From: Loripinus fragilis
Lineage: Eukaryota > Mollusca > Bivalvia > Lucinida > Lucinidae
DNA: 64,000 nt
Direction: 5' to 3'
Assembly (NCBI GenBank): GCA_964019695.1
Contig: OZ026517.1
Coordinates: 71,196,665 to 71,260,664, forward strand
The notes beneath the pieces are model-generated. The model had not been told where the DNA came from. It ran no database searches and saw only the letters and a program-made list of their open reading frames with translations. A program made the position numbers and the translations under genes. Shown one piece after another: positions 12,701 through 24,749 of this stretch (its first letter is position 1; each line of letters begins with the position of its first letter).

Positions 12701-13324
12701 CGCTCAAGTGGCTTTATTATTTTTTTTTTGTTCTTTCACTGGGACTGTAGAATGTGCCAATGTACATGTAGTCCCAAAATAATGTTTTATATGATATCAC
12801 ATAATAACATTAAATAGTTTTAGAAACACTTTGGGATGTCGAAAAGACCTGTTTTTCACCACACACTGGTGGGACCGCTGGTGCAATCTTCAATGTGCTT
12901 GGCTGCCAATTCAGAGACCCCGTTTTGGTAGAAATTCGTTCTAACAATAGCTTCTATGGTCATCCTTTCCCCTCCGCTGTCTCAATTAGAGCAACGAAAC
13001 AGTGGGCACTCAATATTGATTAGTATGGAACAGTGTAGATCGGTTAATCCATTTATGCCTACTGGAGTCTTCAATCCATTTAAACTGACTGGTCGATCTG
13101 TAATTATAGGGTCTTTAGTTTTGCTTTATCACATTACAGAAATTGTTGTATCATTTAAGCAAACAGCGTAGACCTTATCAGACATTATTTCATTCACCAT
13201 CTGCCTTGTGTCTATGTTGGATCTGCACTGTTTGTCAAATTCCTTTATACAATGTATGGGTGCTAGGCATTATTGGGCTTTTAAAATGACTGTGTTCAAA
13301 TAATGTCTGCGCTGATGGTTTACT

Positions 13325-13465
13325 CATCAGTCAACAATCTTTCAGTCATATCGGGACGTTTCATAAATTTTTGGGTTAAACCAGTTCTAAGCAGAACATT
13401 GAAAGTGTCTTCCTAAAGGACGCAACACATTGGCCCTGTTGAGTCTCGAACAAGTGGCCATTCAG
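13325..13465 (-). mobile_element. SINE-E fragment
   Basis: GTCAACAATCTTTCAG and AAACCAGTTCTAAGCAG are the reverse complement of the SINE body at 21800-21860. The 5' (tRNA-like) part is degraded around GAGTCTCGAAC. Confidence 0.6.
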
Positions 13466-15940
13466 ATACTACTCTTGGTTATATCGGCGATCTGCAGTTA
13501 AAACTATTCAACTTATGAGAAGTCCCTAGGGAAATATATACTACCTGACTCGGCCAAGACCCAGAGGGTAGTGTATTCGAGCTTTAACCTACAAACGTCT
13601 CCGCAATAACATCTTCAGCCAAAACCCCAAATCAAGCTGAAACCGTCCAAATAAGCATTCGGGAGGCGAAACCCATATGGACGGGAACCCCACTAGCCCT
13701 GACATGCACCCTCTTTGATAAATGATTGCCAGGCTGTTATAAAGACAATAGAAATAAGGTTATACTAGAGAAGCCTGTTTCTGTATTCCCTGCAGCTCTG
13801 AACAGCTGAGATCCCACTACACCAACACAACTCTGGCTGTACAATAGCTAACATGCAGTCTTCCCCGCACCTTCACACCTTTCACCACTGCGTCTGTCAG
13901 ACAGGGAGTCAAAACAGTCCTTGCACAACCGAAACCTGGGCCCAAACAGTGCTTGTATACAATAGCCCTGGTATCCATGGACAATTCAAGTTTAATCGAA
14001 GGAAACCCAGTGCACGCACCAATACAAACGCCGATACTATTTTTTATATGCCAGGCGAAGTGATGTAGTTGTAAATGCTTTTCGTTGATATGTTGGGTAT
14101 GGAGATGCAAACAAACACGTGAGTGCGTGTGTTTGTTGGTAGGGGAAGGGGAGGGGTCTGGGATTGAGAACCCATACTTAGACTGACCTTAGCAGTCGCT
14201 GAGAGTTATCGAAATATCGGTTATAGACTTCCTTTCGACTACGGTTATCTGGCTTCTTCAGTTTGTCAGGTGCGGTTTTAAGCCATGACACTGGCTCCAT
14301 TTGACCTAAGCTGTTGACGGAAATGTACACACACGCACATACACACGCACGCACGCCATCCGATGTGAGGTCACTTACATCTGGAGAGATTACCCTAAAC
14401 ATTTCATTAAAATGCAGTCTCACAGTTGTCGTGTAGCTGTCAGTGGTCTGTGTTTAATTCACGGTGGCGAGGGTTAGCTTGTGGTCTATGATTGCATCAT
14501 TTCCCGGCCATACTCACTTTTTTTGACCACACACATGACATTTCGAAGACACCTTGCTCTCACGTTTCTTTGTATAGGATAGCTCTTCACTCACTTTAGG
14601 AAGTGTTAATAAAACGACCAAATTATTCGCAGACATAAATATCCCTTTATCTACTATTGGCTCCTAAATCCGTATTTTGGCAAACAGAGCAGACCCAGAT
14701 TCGCATTTGATCAGAGTCTACACTGTTTGCTAGGACAAAATCGATCTTTAGTGATAGAATGCATTTTTTTCCGAAAATATAACTTGCGGCCCCTCAATAT
14801 ATACAATTGCATTGAATTCCGATAATATATCTAGCTTCTGAATAATTATTTTGCTATGACTCATTATATTGCTAAATAATCATTAAATATGGTATTTCAT
14901 ATATGAAACATTTTTAGTTATTGGAACTCTTTGCCCTACCCTAGGAGAAAAGTAACCGTGCGTGTCGAGTTGTGTGCTGGCTTGTCACACACAGTAAAGC
15001 CGTACTTCTGTCAACATTCTTCTACTTTGGTAAATGATTGAAGCCGTTGTTTTGGGCAATCAGAGCGTTCGTGATCGCCGCCTTATTGGTAGAGCTGTAA
15101 TAATTATAACATAAAAGACAGAGTCTTCTTGAGTTACTTAATTTTGAATTAACCCAGAAGCCTTATGAGTAAGTTTGTCTCTCTATCCTATTTCGATTTA
15201 GCCGAGCTGTTCAGGAAGTCGATGTTTTCCATTCATAGAAACAAACAAATGAACCTGGATATTTGTCTGTAATTAAAGGCTCCGACAGACTGATCATGCT
15301 GCTTATCACGGGGTGCAGCATATTGTGATTTAGAGGTCCACCGTTTTGCTTTTTTCATATTAAATTTGAATGAGTAGATGTTGTCATTTATTTGACCTAA
15401 TGCACGATGTGGAGACTGCTATGTTACATTAATAGTATCTTGAATCTCGACTGAATATGTCTGGTGCTCTAAAAACTTCAATATGCAGCTTTCTGGGCGT
15501 CTAATAGTTCAGACATACATCGATACATTTGTATTCTTTTTACTTAGTTACAAAGACCAAATAATCTACAAATCGTTCACTAGTAAATATATAACAAGAC
15601 CTATCCAAACAAATTTAATTTTAATAAAACCGAAAAACAGTTGACTCCTAGCACACAAACGTTGCACCCCGTGTTACATCATGAGTACTAGTTGGTCTAT
15701 CAGGAACGGACAAATACTTTTGAAAAGGCAGACTTTCCTCCAGAAAGAAGGTAGATACTCTGTGCAACACGTTTTACATTACCCGACAGTACCTATGAAA
15801 GTTATGACTCCGGCTCTCATCGGGGAGGTAAACTTAGGGTGCCTATCCATCCTCTTTTTGTTGAATGGCGATCGAACTAACATCGATAAAATTAATCTGT
15901 CATTTTAAAACAGTTGGTCAATCATGCAGTCGTTCGAACT

Positions 15941-16129
15941 ACTGCCGTGCCAACCAAGAGTGACAGTGACGTAATATTTTGTTTTCAATTGTTAAGTTCA
16001 ACATTAATTTGTACACTCCACTTGAGCTAACGACAGGATTAATACACAAGTGATCCATCTTTTATTAGTCCCTGATAACTTTGTAAACAAAACATGACGT
16101 CACTGTCACTCTTGGCTGGCATGACAGTA
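15941..16129. mobile_element. MITE-B copy 1
   Basis: A roughly 189-bp element whose ends, containing AAGAGTGACAGTGACGT, are inverted repeats of about 40 bp (with CCGTGCCAACC / GGCTGGCATGA at the tips). It has no coding capacity. Related copies lie at 50001-50201 and, truncated, at 19803-19872. Confidence 0.85.
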
Positions 16130-16444
16130 AAAGTGGATAGAGAACACTATCCTTTAATAATAGCTGTTCATTTAAATCCCTATCAGTATGTATATAAGCG
16201 GCCCAAATATTGTCCGTCATGAGGCTCTAACCCGTTACCACAAGCCTACAAGTCATGTTTTCCAGCCGCTACACTATAAAGGTTGTAGCACGTAGCTGTC
16301 GCTTCTTTGTGTTTAGATTCATTTTCCGCTTCAGTACAATTTGTTACACAGTGTACACTATTATACACAGTGAGTTTGGTTTTTAGTCATTAGTCGATAG
16401 TCGTTAGTTTCATCCTTATTTGTACTAGTCTATTACGAGAGTAT

Positions 16445-16765
16445 ATAGATAGGACGTCCAGTTTGAGAGGTCAGGTGATACAGCTGTTCATTTCGACGCA
16501 ATCTCCCTTTAAAGGAGTGGCTCGTGCAACTATCTCAAAATAGGTGAAAAGATTTATGGATAAAGCAGGATTTGATGTCAAATGTTTCAAACCTCATAGC
16601 ACAAGGGCAACAGCGTCATCATATGCAAAGGCAAAGGGTGCTCCCTTGAGTTCAACTATGAAATCAGAAGGGTGGACACAAAAAAGCACTTTTAGGAAGT
16701 TTTATGACAAACATGTACAGGGAAAGTCCTGTTTTGGGCAATTGATTATGATAATGTGCATTTAA
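16445..16765 (+). pseudogene. DIRS tyrosine recombinase, C-terminal part
   Basis: After the insertion the recombinase resumes: YIDRTSSLRGQVIQLFISTQ (from 16443), then FKPHSTRATASSYAKAKG with the second catalytic box H-x-x-R, and TFRKFYDKH containing the likely Tyr nucleophile. One stop (TAG near 16540) interrupts it. Together with 11552-12045 it forms one gene split by about 4.36 kb. Confidence 0.85.
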
Positions 16766-17044
16766 GATGTAAAAATTTATTCAGTTTGAAGGGAATTGAA
16801 TGTTACTGTTATTGATTAAAGAAAGGGATGTAAATGTTACGGATATACATGTACGTTGCTGTACATGTACTTGGAGTATCTGGAGGACATACGAAGTTGC
16901 TAGATGCATGTATTTAGCTAGTGAAAAATACACTTATAATATGAAGTAATTCAACATATTTAGTAAGCTCTGGTTTGTTTATTATTGGACACAGCATCTC
17001 TAAATTCTCCATGGGGTCCCAGAAGGATATTAATGGGGATGAAA

Positions 17045-17300
17045 TTGTAAGATTAAATGAGACTTACACAGTAAGTTGAAGTTTGATCAAGATTTAATAT
17101 ACCATAAATACCCTTAGGGTTCACATACCTACCATTTCTCCCTGCCCATATTATTGGGTTTGCTGGGTTCAAGAAATATTTTCTGGGCTTTAAAGTATGA
17201 ATTTCCAGCGATCACGTGACTCGTACTGTGAACCCTAAGGGTATTTATGGTATATTTCAACTTACTGTGTAAGATTCGTTTAATCTTACAATTATAGAAT
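17045..17300. repeat. Foldback at the DIRS right end (internal complementary region candidate)
   Basis: 17045-17130 and 17218-17300 are mutually inverted: TTGTAAGATTAAA, CACAGTAAGTTGAA and ATACCATAAATACCC each recur in reverse order and complement. The outer arm also matches the left end at 8051-8110. DIRS elements carry an internal region complementary to both termini next to the right end, which this resembles. Confidence 0.65.
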
Positions 17301-17390
17301 ACACATTGCAAAGCAAAGAACATACTGAATTATCATGATTATAATATTTAACACTCGGCCGCACAAGATTGGTCTTTTTTTAATAAAAAA

Positions 17391-17625
17391 GCTGCGGCAT
17401 CAGGTTTTCAACAATGTGGCATGTGCGATCAGCAAAGCCTAAGATAAGCCTGCACATACGCGCAGTCTGATCAGAACCTTTGCTAGTCGCTTGAAAATTA
17501 TATGACTCTAAGGCTACTGACCGAACATCATTTGGAGTTTCTAAGCTTAAAAAGAGGCTGCACAGGTTCGTCTGAGTCTACACGTGTCCAATTTCGACAT
17601 TGTTGGAAATCACATGTCGCGGCTC
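17391..17625 (+). mobile_element. MITE-A copy 1
   Basis: About 235 bp with inverted ends of about 30 bp around TTTTCAACAATGTGG at left and ACATTGTTGGAAATCACATG at right, and a central palindromic block with CAGTCTGATCAGA. It is non-coding and belongs to the five-copy family. Confidence 0.85.
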
Positions 17626-17639
17626 AAATGTTATATACC

Positions 17640-18145
17640 GTTCTGATATTGATCCATTACATGACGTAACAACAGCATGAGTGTGAGCAAAGTCAACCTT
17701 AGCCTCCGCCCAGTCTGATCAGAGTATTCGCTGTGTACTCAAAGGGTAATTTAGAACTCAAGCTTTCTTCATTTGAATAACAAAGACTTTGATTAGATTG
17801 AGCGGATGCATAGGCTGACCTAGCCACATTGTTCGTTTTCTCAGTGATGTCGCCGTCGCGGCTAAATTATTTTGTACAATTGTTTTGAAGACAAAAAGTA
17901 AGTGCGATAAAAACAAGAGCATGGCCGTGCAAAATGTAGAGAAGCACTCACTTCCTTATTTTATAAGTTTGATGATTACAATGTACTTGTCTTTCCCCAT
18001 ACAACGACGATTTTGCCGCGCAATACCCTGACAGTTCAGAGTAGGGAAAGTCCATTAACAACGGCTTGAAGCAAACATTATGAATCTAGATCAGACTGAT
18101 TCATTATGAAACAGTTTGGCCAGAGTCCACATTGTTGTCTTTTGT

Positions 18146-18182
<37 letters not shown>

Positions 18183-19330
18183 ATAGGTAGCATATGAATA
18201 CGACATTTCAACTGCGGTTTACAAAAGGAGACCGAATAACAATTCATAGACTGGCTACAGTCTGAAACATTATTATAATTTGAAGAAAAAATAAAAATTT
18301 GCATTCATAATTTCCTATGACTGGCTACAAGTACATTGCTAGATCTACTTGCCGCAAATGACGCAAGGGAAGCTACTCGTGTTACAGTTGATCCGCATAC
18401 ATCGGCAAGGTTTATTTTTCTTGTAACATTACTTATTACGCCAACATAATCCACGAGCTTTACGTTATGCTGATGGGCCGAGAGCGGCCCACATATATAT
18501 CATGTTTATTTGGTTTAAGCCAGTGCATGAGAAAACCATCAATAGATGGGCCTCGATGCGACCAAACCTGTTTTCAGGGTTTCCGACAAAGCGAGTTTCA
18601 AACCAGTCTCCTCAACCACAGAGACTACCTAGAAAATTGACAATTCACCTGAAGCAAGTTTACATTACGCGAATAACAAAGGCGTTGATCAGACTGCGCG
18701 GATGCACAGGCTGGTCTGCGCCTGTGTTGTTCGCAACCCCCGAAGACAGGTTTTTCTCGCGTCGAGGCCCACCGATAATTCCGGCCATCAGAGACTTAGA
18801 CTACCCTGGGCATCAAGCTGCTCTCTTGATAATGTGAGCCAACGAGCCGATGGATTCTCCGTGCGCAAAGCGTATACCCTTTAAGTTAACAACGTGGGTG
18901 GGTGCCAATGCTGATTCGGGTAATTGCACTAATCTGCTTCGCCCTGCACTGGCTCATCTTTCAAAGGTAATCCCCTCAGTGGTCCCAATTAGATTTGATA
19001 TCTTTGGCTATAAACAACTCATTTTCAACAATTTGGTATGAAATAATCTGGTAAAATAGAACCTTCAGAAAAAGAGAGAACATACAATATTAGATAACCG
19101 CAGGTTCGATTTTATTGAGTCTGTACATGAGGACTAATGGAAACTACAACAATTCTGACGCCCCTAGCACCGGCTTTAAAAGCGGTATTTCGCTTTTCAT
19201 CAGCACCCAATATTCCTGAAACGCCACTATACTATCATTGAGATAAATCATGGTTTTGGTTGGTGACATAATTCCGCATCCATAAAAAGAAAATTTAAGA
19301 TATATTAGACTTTAGTCGATGGTATACGAT
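17640..19330. other. Repeat remnants, no gene
   Basis: Contains GTCTGATCAGAG-type fragments related to MITE-A (near 17705 and 18685) and a (CAA)n run. The open frame at 18502-18837 covers such a fragment and is not treated as a gene. Confidence 0.55.
18147..18182. repeat. (CAA)n microsatellite
   Basis: About twelve clean CAA units. Confidence 0.97.
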
Positions 19331-19353
19331 CGCTAATACCCGTTTTTTTCATC

Positions 19354-19800
19354 TTTGACCTTGATTTCAAGGTCACACGAAACGTTACTCTGTATCATCT
19401 ACATATTGTTACCTATGTACCTGCAAAGTTTAAAGTTGCTACATCCAACGGTTTAGGAGGAGATGCATTTTAAAGAAAATACATAATATAACCTTTGACC
19501 TTGGGTTACGAAACGCTGCCAAGTACCCTTAACATCATGTTATCTATGAACCTGCAAAGTTTGAAGTTGCTACGTCCAACAATTTAGGGGGAGGTGCTTT
19601 TATATATGAAACATTATCATTATTTGACCTTATGGTTTAAGTTCACACAAAACGTTGACCAGTACACTCTACATCATGTGATCTATGCACCTAAAAGGAT
19701 CTAACGGTTTAGGAGGAGATACATTTACAGTCAAAGTTACATGAAACATTGTTCAGTATTCTCTACATCATGTGAGCTATGCACCTACAAGATTGAAGAT
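19354..19800. repeat. About 135-bp tandem repeat, 3.5 units
   Basis: Recurring marks are ACCTGCAAAGTTTAAAGTTG, CCAACGGTTTAGGAGGAG and a TGACCTT/AAGGTCA block near each start. The first unit holds TGACCTTGA and TCAAGGTCA head to head (19356-19375). Confidence 0.85.
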
Positions 19801-19802
19801 GC

Positions 19803-19872
19803 TACTGTCCTGCCAGCCAAGAGTGACAGTGAAGTCATGTTTTGATTACAAACTTATAATCGATAGATCACA
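19803..19872. mobile_element. MITE-B, one end only
   Basis: It starts with TACTGTCCTGCCAGCCAAG and GAGTGACAGTGAAGTCATG as the MITE-B terminus, reaches ATCGATAGATCAC and then diverges; the other end is missing. Confidence 0.7.
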
Positions 19873-21680
19873 AAAGTTTTATAACCTCGAGGCCCGACTG
19901 CGGCTTTTACAATGAAAGTCAGTTTAGCGTACAAAAGTATATTAATAGAAATCGAAATTGGAAAATCCATGTACATATTTTTAACTTCCTGGTCAAATTT
20001 TTAGAATTTAATAAAAATAGCCACGCAAAGTATTTAAACTGAGTATATAATTATTTTAAAATATTAATCATTATTTTTTTTTCATAATTATACAATTATC
20101 ATCAACTGTGAATTTGTAATCGGTTACGTGGATCACCTTTACCCCACTGTGTCCCTCACATACGATCACATACTATTAACTAAATCAGACATAATGTGGT
20201 TTCCCAAGCTTTTATGATCTAGAAGGTAAGGGTTTCTTAAATTTATATTTCTATATACCCTTTCTTCCATCATTACGTATTTGGTTCACATTAAAACATT
20301 GATAATTGACATTCAGACTCCGATTGCTCGATGTTGTATTAAAATTGGGATACTAAAGGCGTATTTACATGTAATAAACTTTTTAATACATATTGACCTC
20401 TACCAACTGTTTAATAGGCCCATCATATGGTACAGATTTGAACATTTCTATTGGTTTAATACTCGAAGGGAAAGCTCTAGCCCCATATATAATCTACTGT
20501 ATTATTAAGCAATCATAATCAAATTGATTTGGTCAGATATCGTGTATTGATGTCATTTTCTATATTCAATTTTGGTGGATATCAAGCTATCGTTTATGTT
20601 GCCAGTATGGGGCACTTCCTGGTTTCCGTCGATCAATCAGTTTTTACAGTTATTGTCCCCACATTTTGCCAATCTTTTGATATATATCTTATCTTCCAAA
20701 ATTAATTTTATTTCTACGGAAGGGGTACACTTTTTAAAATCTAATGTAAGCATGGTAAGGGAGAATTGCTATCACTCGGCAGGTAAATTCTACTTGCGTG
20801 ACGGTGTCAATTACTACGCCCCAGAATACTACGAATTTTGTAGTTTACGAATAATAGATTCGAATTCCTATTTATAGTTTATGAATCTGTCAATTACTAC
20901 GCCCCAGAAAATGGGAAAATAGAAAATATTGTTTTTATTAAGCATTATAAGCATAGCGCCCTTTTTGTGGAATATGGGCAAACAGTACATACCCAGATCA
21001 GGCGCCACATAATGCGGCGTCTGATCTGGGTCTCAACGGTTTACTCACAGAATGTTCTATTTAAATTTGATTAAAAATGAAAAGTGCCCAACCACCCTTA
21101 AAACAGAAAAAGACTGGTCCAAATGATAAGGGTAGGCAAGTCCATTATGCTTAAATGGGTTAAGGAAACTACAGCTGTTGATCTCGCTTATTACACTTTT
21201 AGATAATAAGCATAGGTGGCAGGGACAATAAGGAAACAGGAAGCCACCTAAAACCGAATTATTTTGTGAGTTTCTAAAAGTAGGGACTGGAGAGCTGGTG
21301 TTGATATTTTTTCAAACACTGTTTGAGGAATTTGAAAGCAGAATATAGCTAAACCCAGTGAGCACATTAAATGGCGTTTTGCTGGCGGGCCGATAGTGGC
21401 CCGAGACAGTTTACTGACTGGGAAGCCAGTGAAGAGTGTGTGATGTGTTCATACTCTCATGAACAGACTCATGTATTATATTTTTGTTACACAAGTTATC
21501 TTTTTGTTGGGTTGCGTTTGCTACAGTTTTTAAAAATAGTGTTTTGCCAATTGGCCTCATGTGCACGTTATGTTTCTTTGAGCAAGAAATCGAGTTGTAC
21601 TTTTATACTTTCTCTTCCCTGCTGAGACAGGGGGTCACGAAAAACATGATGAATTATCAATAAACATATTTAATTATATA
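19873..21680. other. AT-rich DNA and one dispersed repeat, no gene
   Basis: A segment at about 20985-21170 (GACCCAGATCAGGCGCC to AAGTCCATTATGCTT) has relatives at about 27905-27995 and 36550-36735. GTCAATTACTACGCCCCAGA occurs twice (20806 and 20890). Two open frames of 75 and 101 codons here show no recognisable protein. Confidence 0.55.
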
Positions 21681-21682
21681 GA

Positions 21683-21870
21683 GAGCGCAGTGGCTCAGTG
21701 GTAGAGTGCTTGACTCGAGACCGAAGGGCCACGGGTTCGAGCCTTACCGGCGTCACTGCGTTATGGTCCTTGAGTAAGACACATTTATCCTAGCTTAGTA
21801 CTGGTTAAACACTGGAAGACCCATCACTGTTTAACTGAAAGATTGTTGATGTGACATACAATTTGCCGCT
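21683..21870 (+). mobile_element. tRNA-derived SINE-E, nearly complete
   Basis: The head has a clear A box (TGGCTCAGTGGTAGAGTG) and B box (GGGTTCGAGCC), about 34 nt apart. It is followed by a conserved body with CCTTGAGTAAGACAC and GTACTGGTTAAACACTGG and an end near GATTGTTGATGTGACAT. It is not called a tRNA gene because the stems do not close and the sequence continues into the SINE body. Confidence 0.75.
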
Positions 21871-21936
21871 GGTAGGGGCTCCAACCCTTACAATTAATAA
21901 TTTATGTGTTTATACTCACTGAGAAGCAACTACCCT

Positions 21937-21954
21937 CTCCCCCCCCCCCCCCCG
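21937..21954. repeat. Poly-C run
   Basis: About 17 consecutive C, interrupted by one T at the left. Confidence 0.95.
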
Positions 21955-21969
21955 TTGTTTATAACCTAG

Positions 21970-22540
21970 ACCTTATTACTTGCAGACTAACAAATACACC
22001 TCACCAAAAAAACAATATATACTCCACAAAAAAATAAAGGGTCAGGTACAATGTATATATGATATATGAGTTTTAAACCATTGCAAAAAGAAATCTAATT
22101 AAGATTTTTAAAAACGGTTTTTGGGAATATGTTAAATTGAATATATAATTTTAAAATTTGTTAAAAAAAAGTTAATTAAATTTTTGTTTTGATTTTTAAT
22201 TTTCATTGTTAAATTGATTATATAGTTATAACATTTGAAAATTAAGGATAAACTCGGACATTTGGATAAAATTTAGAACACTTTGAAGCAACAAATCCAT
22301 TTTTACACAAAAGTGACACTGTTGAGTCTCCTTTTTAGATCGTATTTTAAATACCTGAGGACGTTCTTATTCAATAGTGTGTTGAATAAACATCATTTAC
22401 AATCGAGTCTGATTTTAAAAGACCTTAATTAGATATTGAATTTCAGATTTTCGACTGAAAATGAAAAAAAAATCAAAAAGTGTAAGCTTTGGGGCAAAAT
22501 GTGTGATTTTTGAAAATTGCATTTTCTTTTCATACTATTT
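21970..22540. other. AT-rich DNA, nothing seen
   Basis: Strongly AT-rich with A/T runs; no open frame or repeat that can be assigned. Confidence 0.5.
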
Positions 22541-22773
22541 GAGTCGCGGCATGAGCTTTCCAACAATTTGGTTTGTGCGACCAGCAATGCCTCAGGTCAG
22601 CCTGCGCACGCGCAGTCTGACCAGAGCCTTTGTAAGTCGCTTGAATATTCTATAACTGTTAGGCTACTGACCGAACATCATTTGGAATTTCTAAGCTTAA
22701 AAGGAGGCTGCACAGGCTCGTCTGAGTGTACACTTGTCAAAATGCCACATTGTTGGAAATAGCATGTCGCGGC
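22541..22773 (+). mobile_element. MITE-A copy 2
   Basis: Same ends (GTCGCGGCATGAG, complement at right GCATGTCGCGGC) and the same interior (GCACACGCGCAGTCTGACCA). TTGA precedes the left end, as in other copies TCAA follows the right end. Confidence 0.88.
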
Positions 22774-22779
22774 TAATTT

Positions 22780-24170
22780 ATTAAAAAACGATTTTTGGCA
22801 ATTACAACCATTCTATCTTTTATCAATACTTATATCGACGTTATTTTGGGACGTAATGTCTTCCTAGCACCACATATAGATAGATAGGATTATTTCAAAA
22901 TTCCAAGCGGCCATAAAGCCCATGAGGATACATCAATTACAATATAAACATGATGATGACAGACAGTACAAGCAACAATGCAATATGTTAATCAACCTAC
23001 AAAATCTGGATAGTTTACATTGCATTGTAGTTTTAACAACACATGGCAGAGAACATGCGGTGGCTAGCAATGTCCAGACACCATGACGTTCCCTGTCTCC
23101 TTGATATATGATACAAAATTCACCACTAACAAGAATCAATACACTGTTAAGAGTTTGTAATCAAGCAAAACATCCAACATGCTACTTATTTGACAACCAA
23201 ATCATATTTTGTGGGTACTCAAAAGAACCGTCTCAATGGGACGTTTCTTTCGAAGACACACAACATTATGTGATAACTAAAGGACAGAACATATTGACTC
23301 GTTTACGCTGTTATATTTTGTTTGCCTTGACCTAGGGTCAAAGACGGAGAAGGTGTGTAATAAGTCGCACAGTACTTGTCTCAGCATTATTAAGTTTTAT
23401 ATGTGTCGAGGATGGCCTTCTACATAGAAGAACGCGCCTGAATAGAACAAAATAAAACATGTTAAACAACTATGCATGGCCAGAACCAATCCTTAGCGAA
23501 AACGAAAAATAAAAGACAGGTTTCCAGACAAATAATATAAAGTATATATATGAAATTTCACTATCCTTATTATATATACATATAGTTATTATCATTTTTC
23601 ATAGAAAAACACAAACAATAAGCTTACCAGTCGCCTGCCATTTTTTTAAATTCTTTATAGACTGAAATATATGTTGTCAGTACTCAAAAGAGCTGTCTCA
23701 ATGAGACGGTTCTTTTGGGCATCAAAACACATGTTAAACCGACGGGAAAGAGAATATTTACCAATTTATGATCAGAAATAATGTTTATCTAAACCCGTGT
23801 TCCATAAAATAGATCAGTCCGACATTTAAAAGCTTGATAAATATATACGCTGAAGTTTCGTAATAGTTTAACCTGGATGGTATTCAACAATCCAATAAAT
23901 TTGTACATTGATGACCTCTTCCAATAATACTTTGGAATATACCTAGTTCTTAACTAAATAAATATCTTGCATTCTATCAAAAAATGACACTCGTCTTCTA
24001 AAACATTGCAATGTACACACTTTCGCTCGTTTATAGGAGTGCTTGTTAGCCTGGCCCATCTGTCCGATACAATTGCTAAGCTGTGTGATGACATCCTTAG
24101 TCACATAAGTACACAAAACAATTTTAATGTATACCATTATCATTTAAAAGTGATTAAGCGATAGCATGAG
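22780..24170. other. No gene; two short palindromes
   Basis: Two AGAACCGTCTC-type palindromes (23221-23250 and 23686-23716) share flanks and belong to a dispersed family. Otherwise nothing is supported. Confidence 0.55.
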
Positions 24171-24172
24171 TT

Positions 24173-24252
24173 GTCGGTTGTTTCATTAATGTTCATTTGA
24201 ATAGTAAAATGACATTCGTCGGTTGTTTCATTAATGTTCATTTGAATAGTAA
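24173..24252. repeat. Direct duplication, 34 bp x 2
   Basis: GTCGGTTGTTTCATTAATG and the next 15 bp occur at 24173 and again at 24219, apparently exact. Confidence 0.9.
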
Positions 24253-24749
24253 TACCCAGGAGACACACGACCAGAGTTTAAAATGTGGGGTGGAGCTTCA
24301 AAATCAGTGTTTGTTTTAGTGTTAAAACTCTGTCAACATCAATTTGCTAGCAAGACTCTCAGTTGTTAAAATAACAATCTGCATCCTGCATTGTGACAAG
24401 CATTTTTACAAATCTACACCAGAAAGCTTGATAAATGTTTAGCTAGCAATAACTTTTTTCTTAAAATGTTGTCTGCATTTCGAGTCTGCTGCACACATTT
24501 AAATGCACTACAGACTAGATTTTTCATGGAGATTTCTTTTCATGGAAGACAATGTTACGGGGAGCAGTCTGATCTGGGTCCATATTGTTTGCAATATAAG
24601 CTACATAAGAGCTACATAAGAACATCAACAGACTAGGGATGTAGACGATAAGTGGCTAAATACTGTTTCATTCGAAGAAAAAAATACATAACAGTATTCT
24701 TAATTCATGTGTGTTTTGTAAAACAAATGTGTAAGCTTTAAACCAAATT

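Larger units (their letters stand above)
12072..16430. mobile_element. Inserted element with terminal inverted repeats inside DIRS recombinase
   Basis: The left end (GACTAGTACAAATAAGGAT from 12072) is the reverse complement of the right end (to 16430), and similarity continues inward (ACTAACGACT) for about 45 bp with small gaps. A TATT on both flanks may be the target-site duplication. No transposase is readable inside; the interior holds SINE copies (12437-12700, 13325-13465) and a MITE-B copy (15941-16129). The superfamily is not determined. Confidence 0.7.
8045..17300 (+). mobile_element. Decayed DIRS-like tyrosine-recombinase retroelement
   Basis: The order gag-like, reverse transcriptase, RNase H, tyrosine recombinase is that of DIRS elements. 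The ends carry inverted repeats: about 60 bp at 8051-8110 match 17197-17256 in reverse, including an exact 28-bp core containing GAGTCACGTGATCGCTGG. DIRS elements have such inverted ends rather than LTRs and integrate with a recombinase. Every open frame is interrupted by stops, so the copy is dead. A separate element (about 12072-16430) splits the recombinase. Confidence 0.85.

Noticed and set aside
18502..18837. 111-codon open frame
   Set aside because: It contains a MITE-A-like fragment and no recognisable protein.
20572..20877. 101-codon open frame
   Set aside because: AT-rich, no recognisable protein, and it ends in a small local duplication.
21683..21760. Possible tRNA gene
   Set aside because: A and B boxes are present but the cloverleaf does not close and a SINE body with relatives in the window follows.
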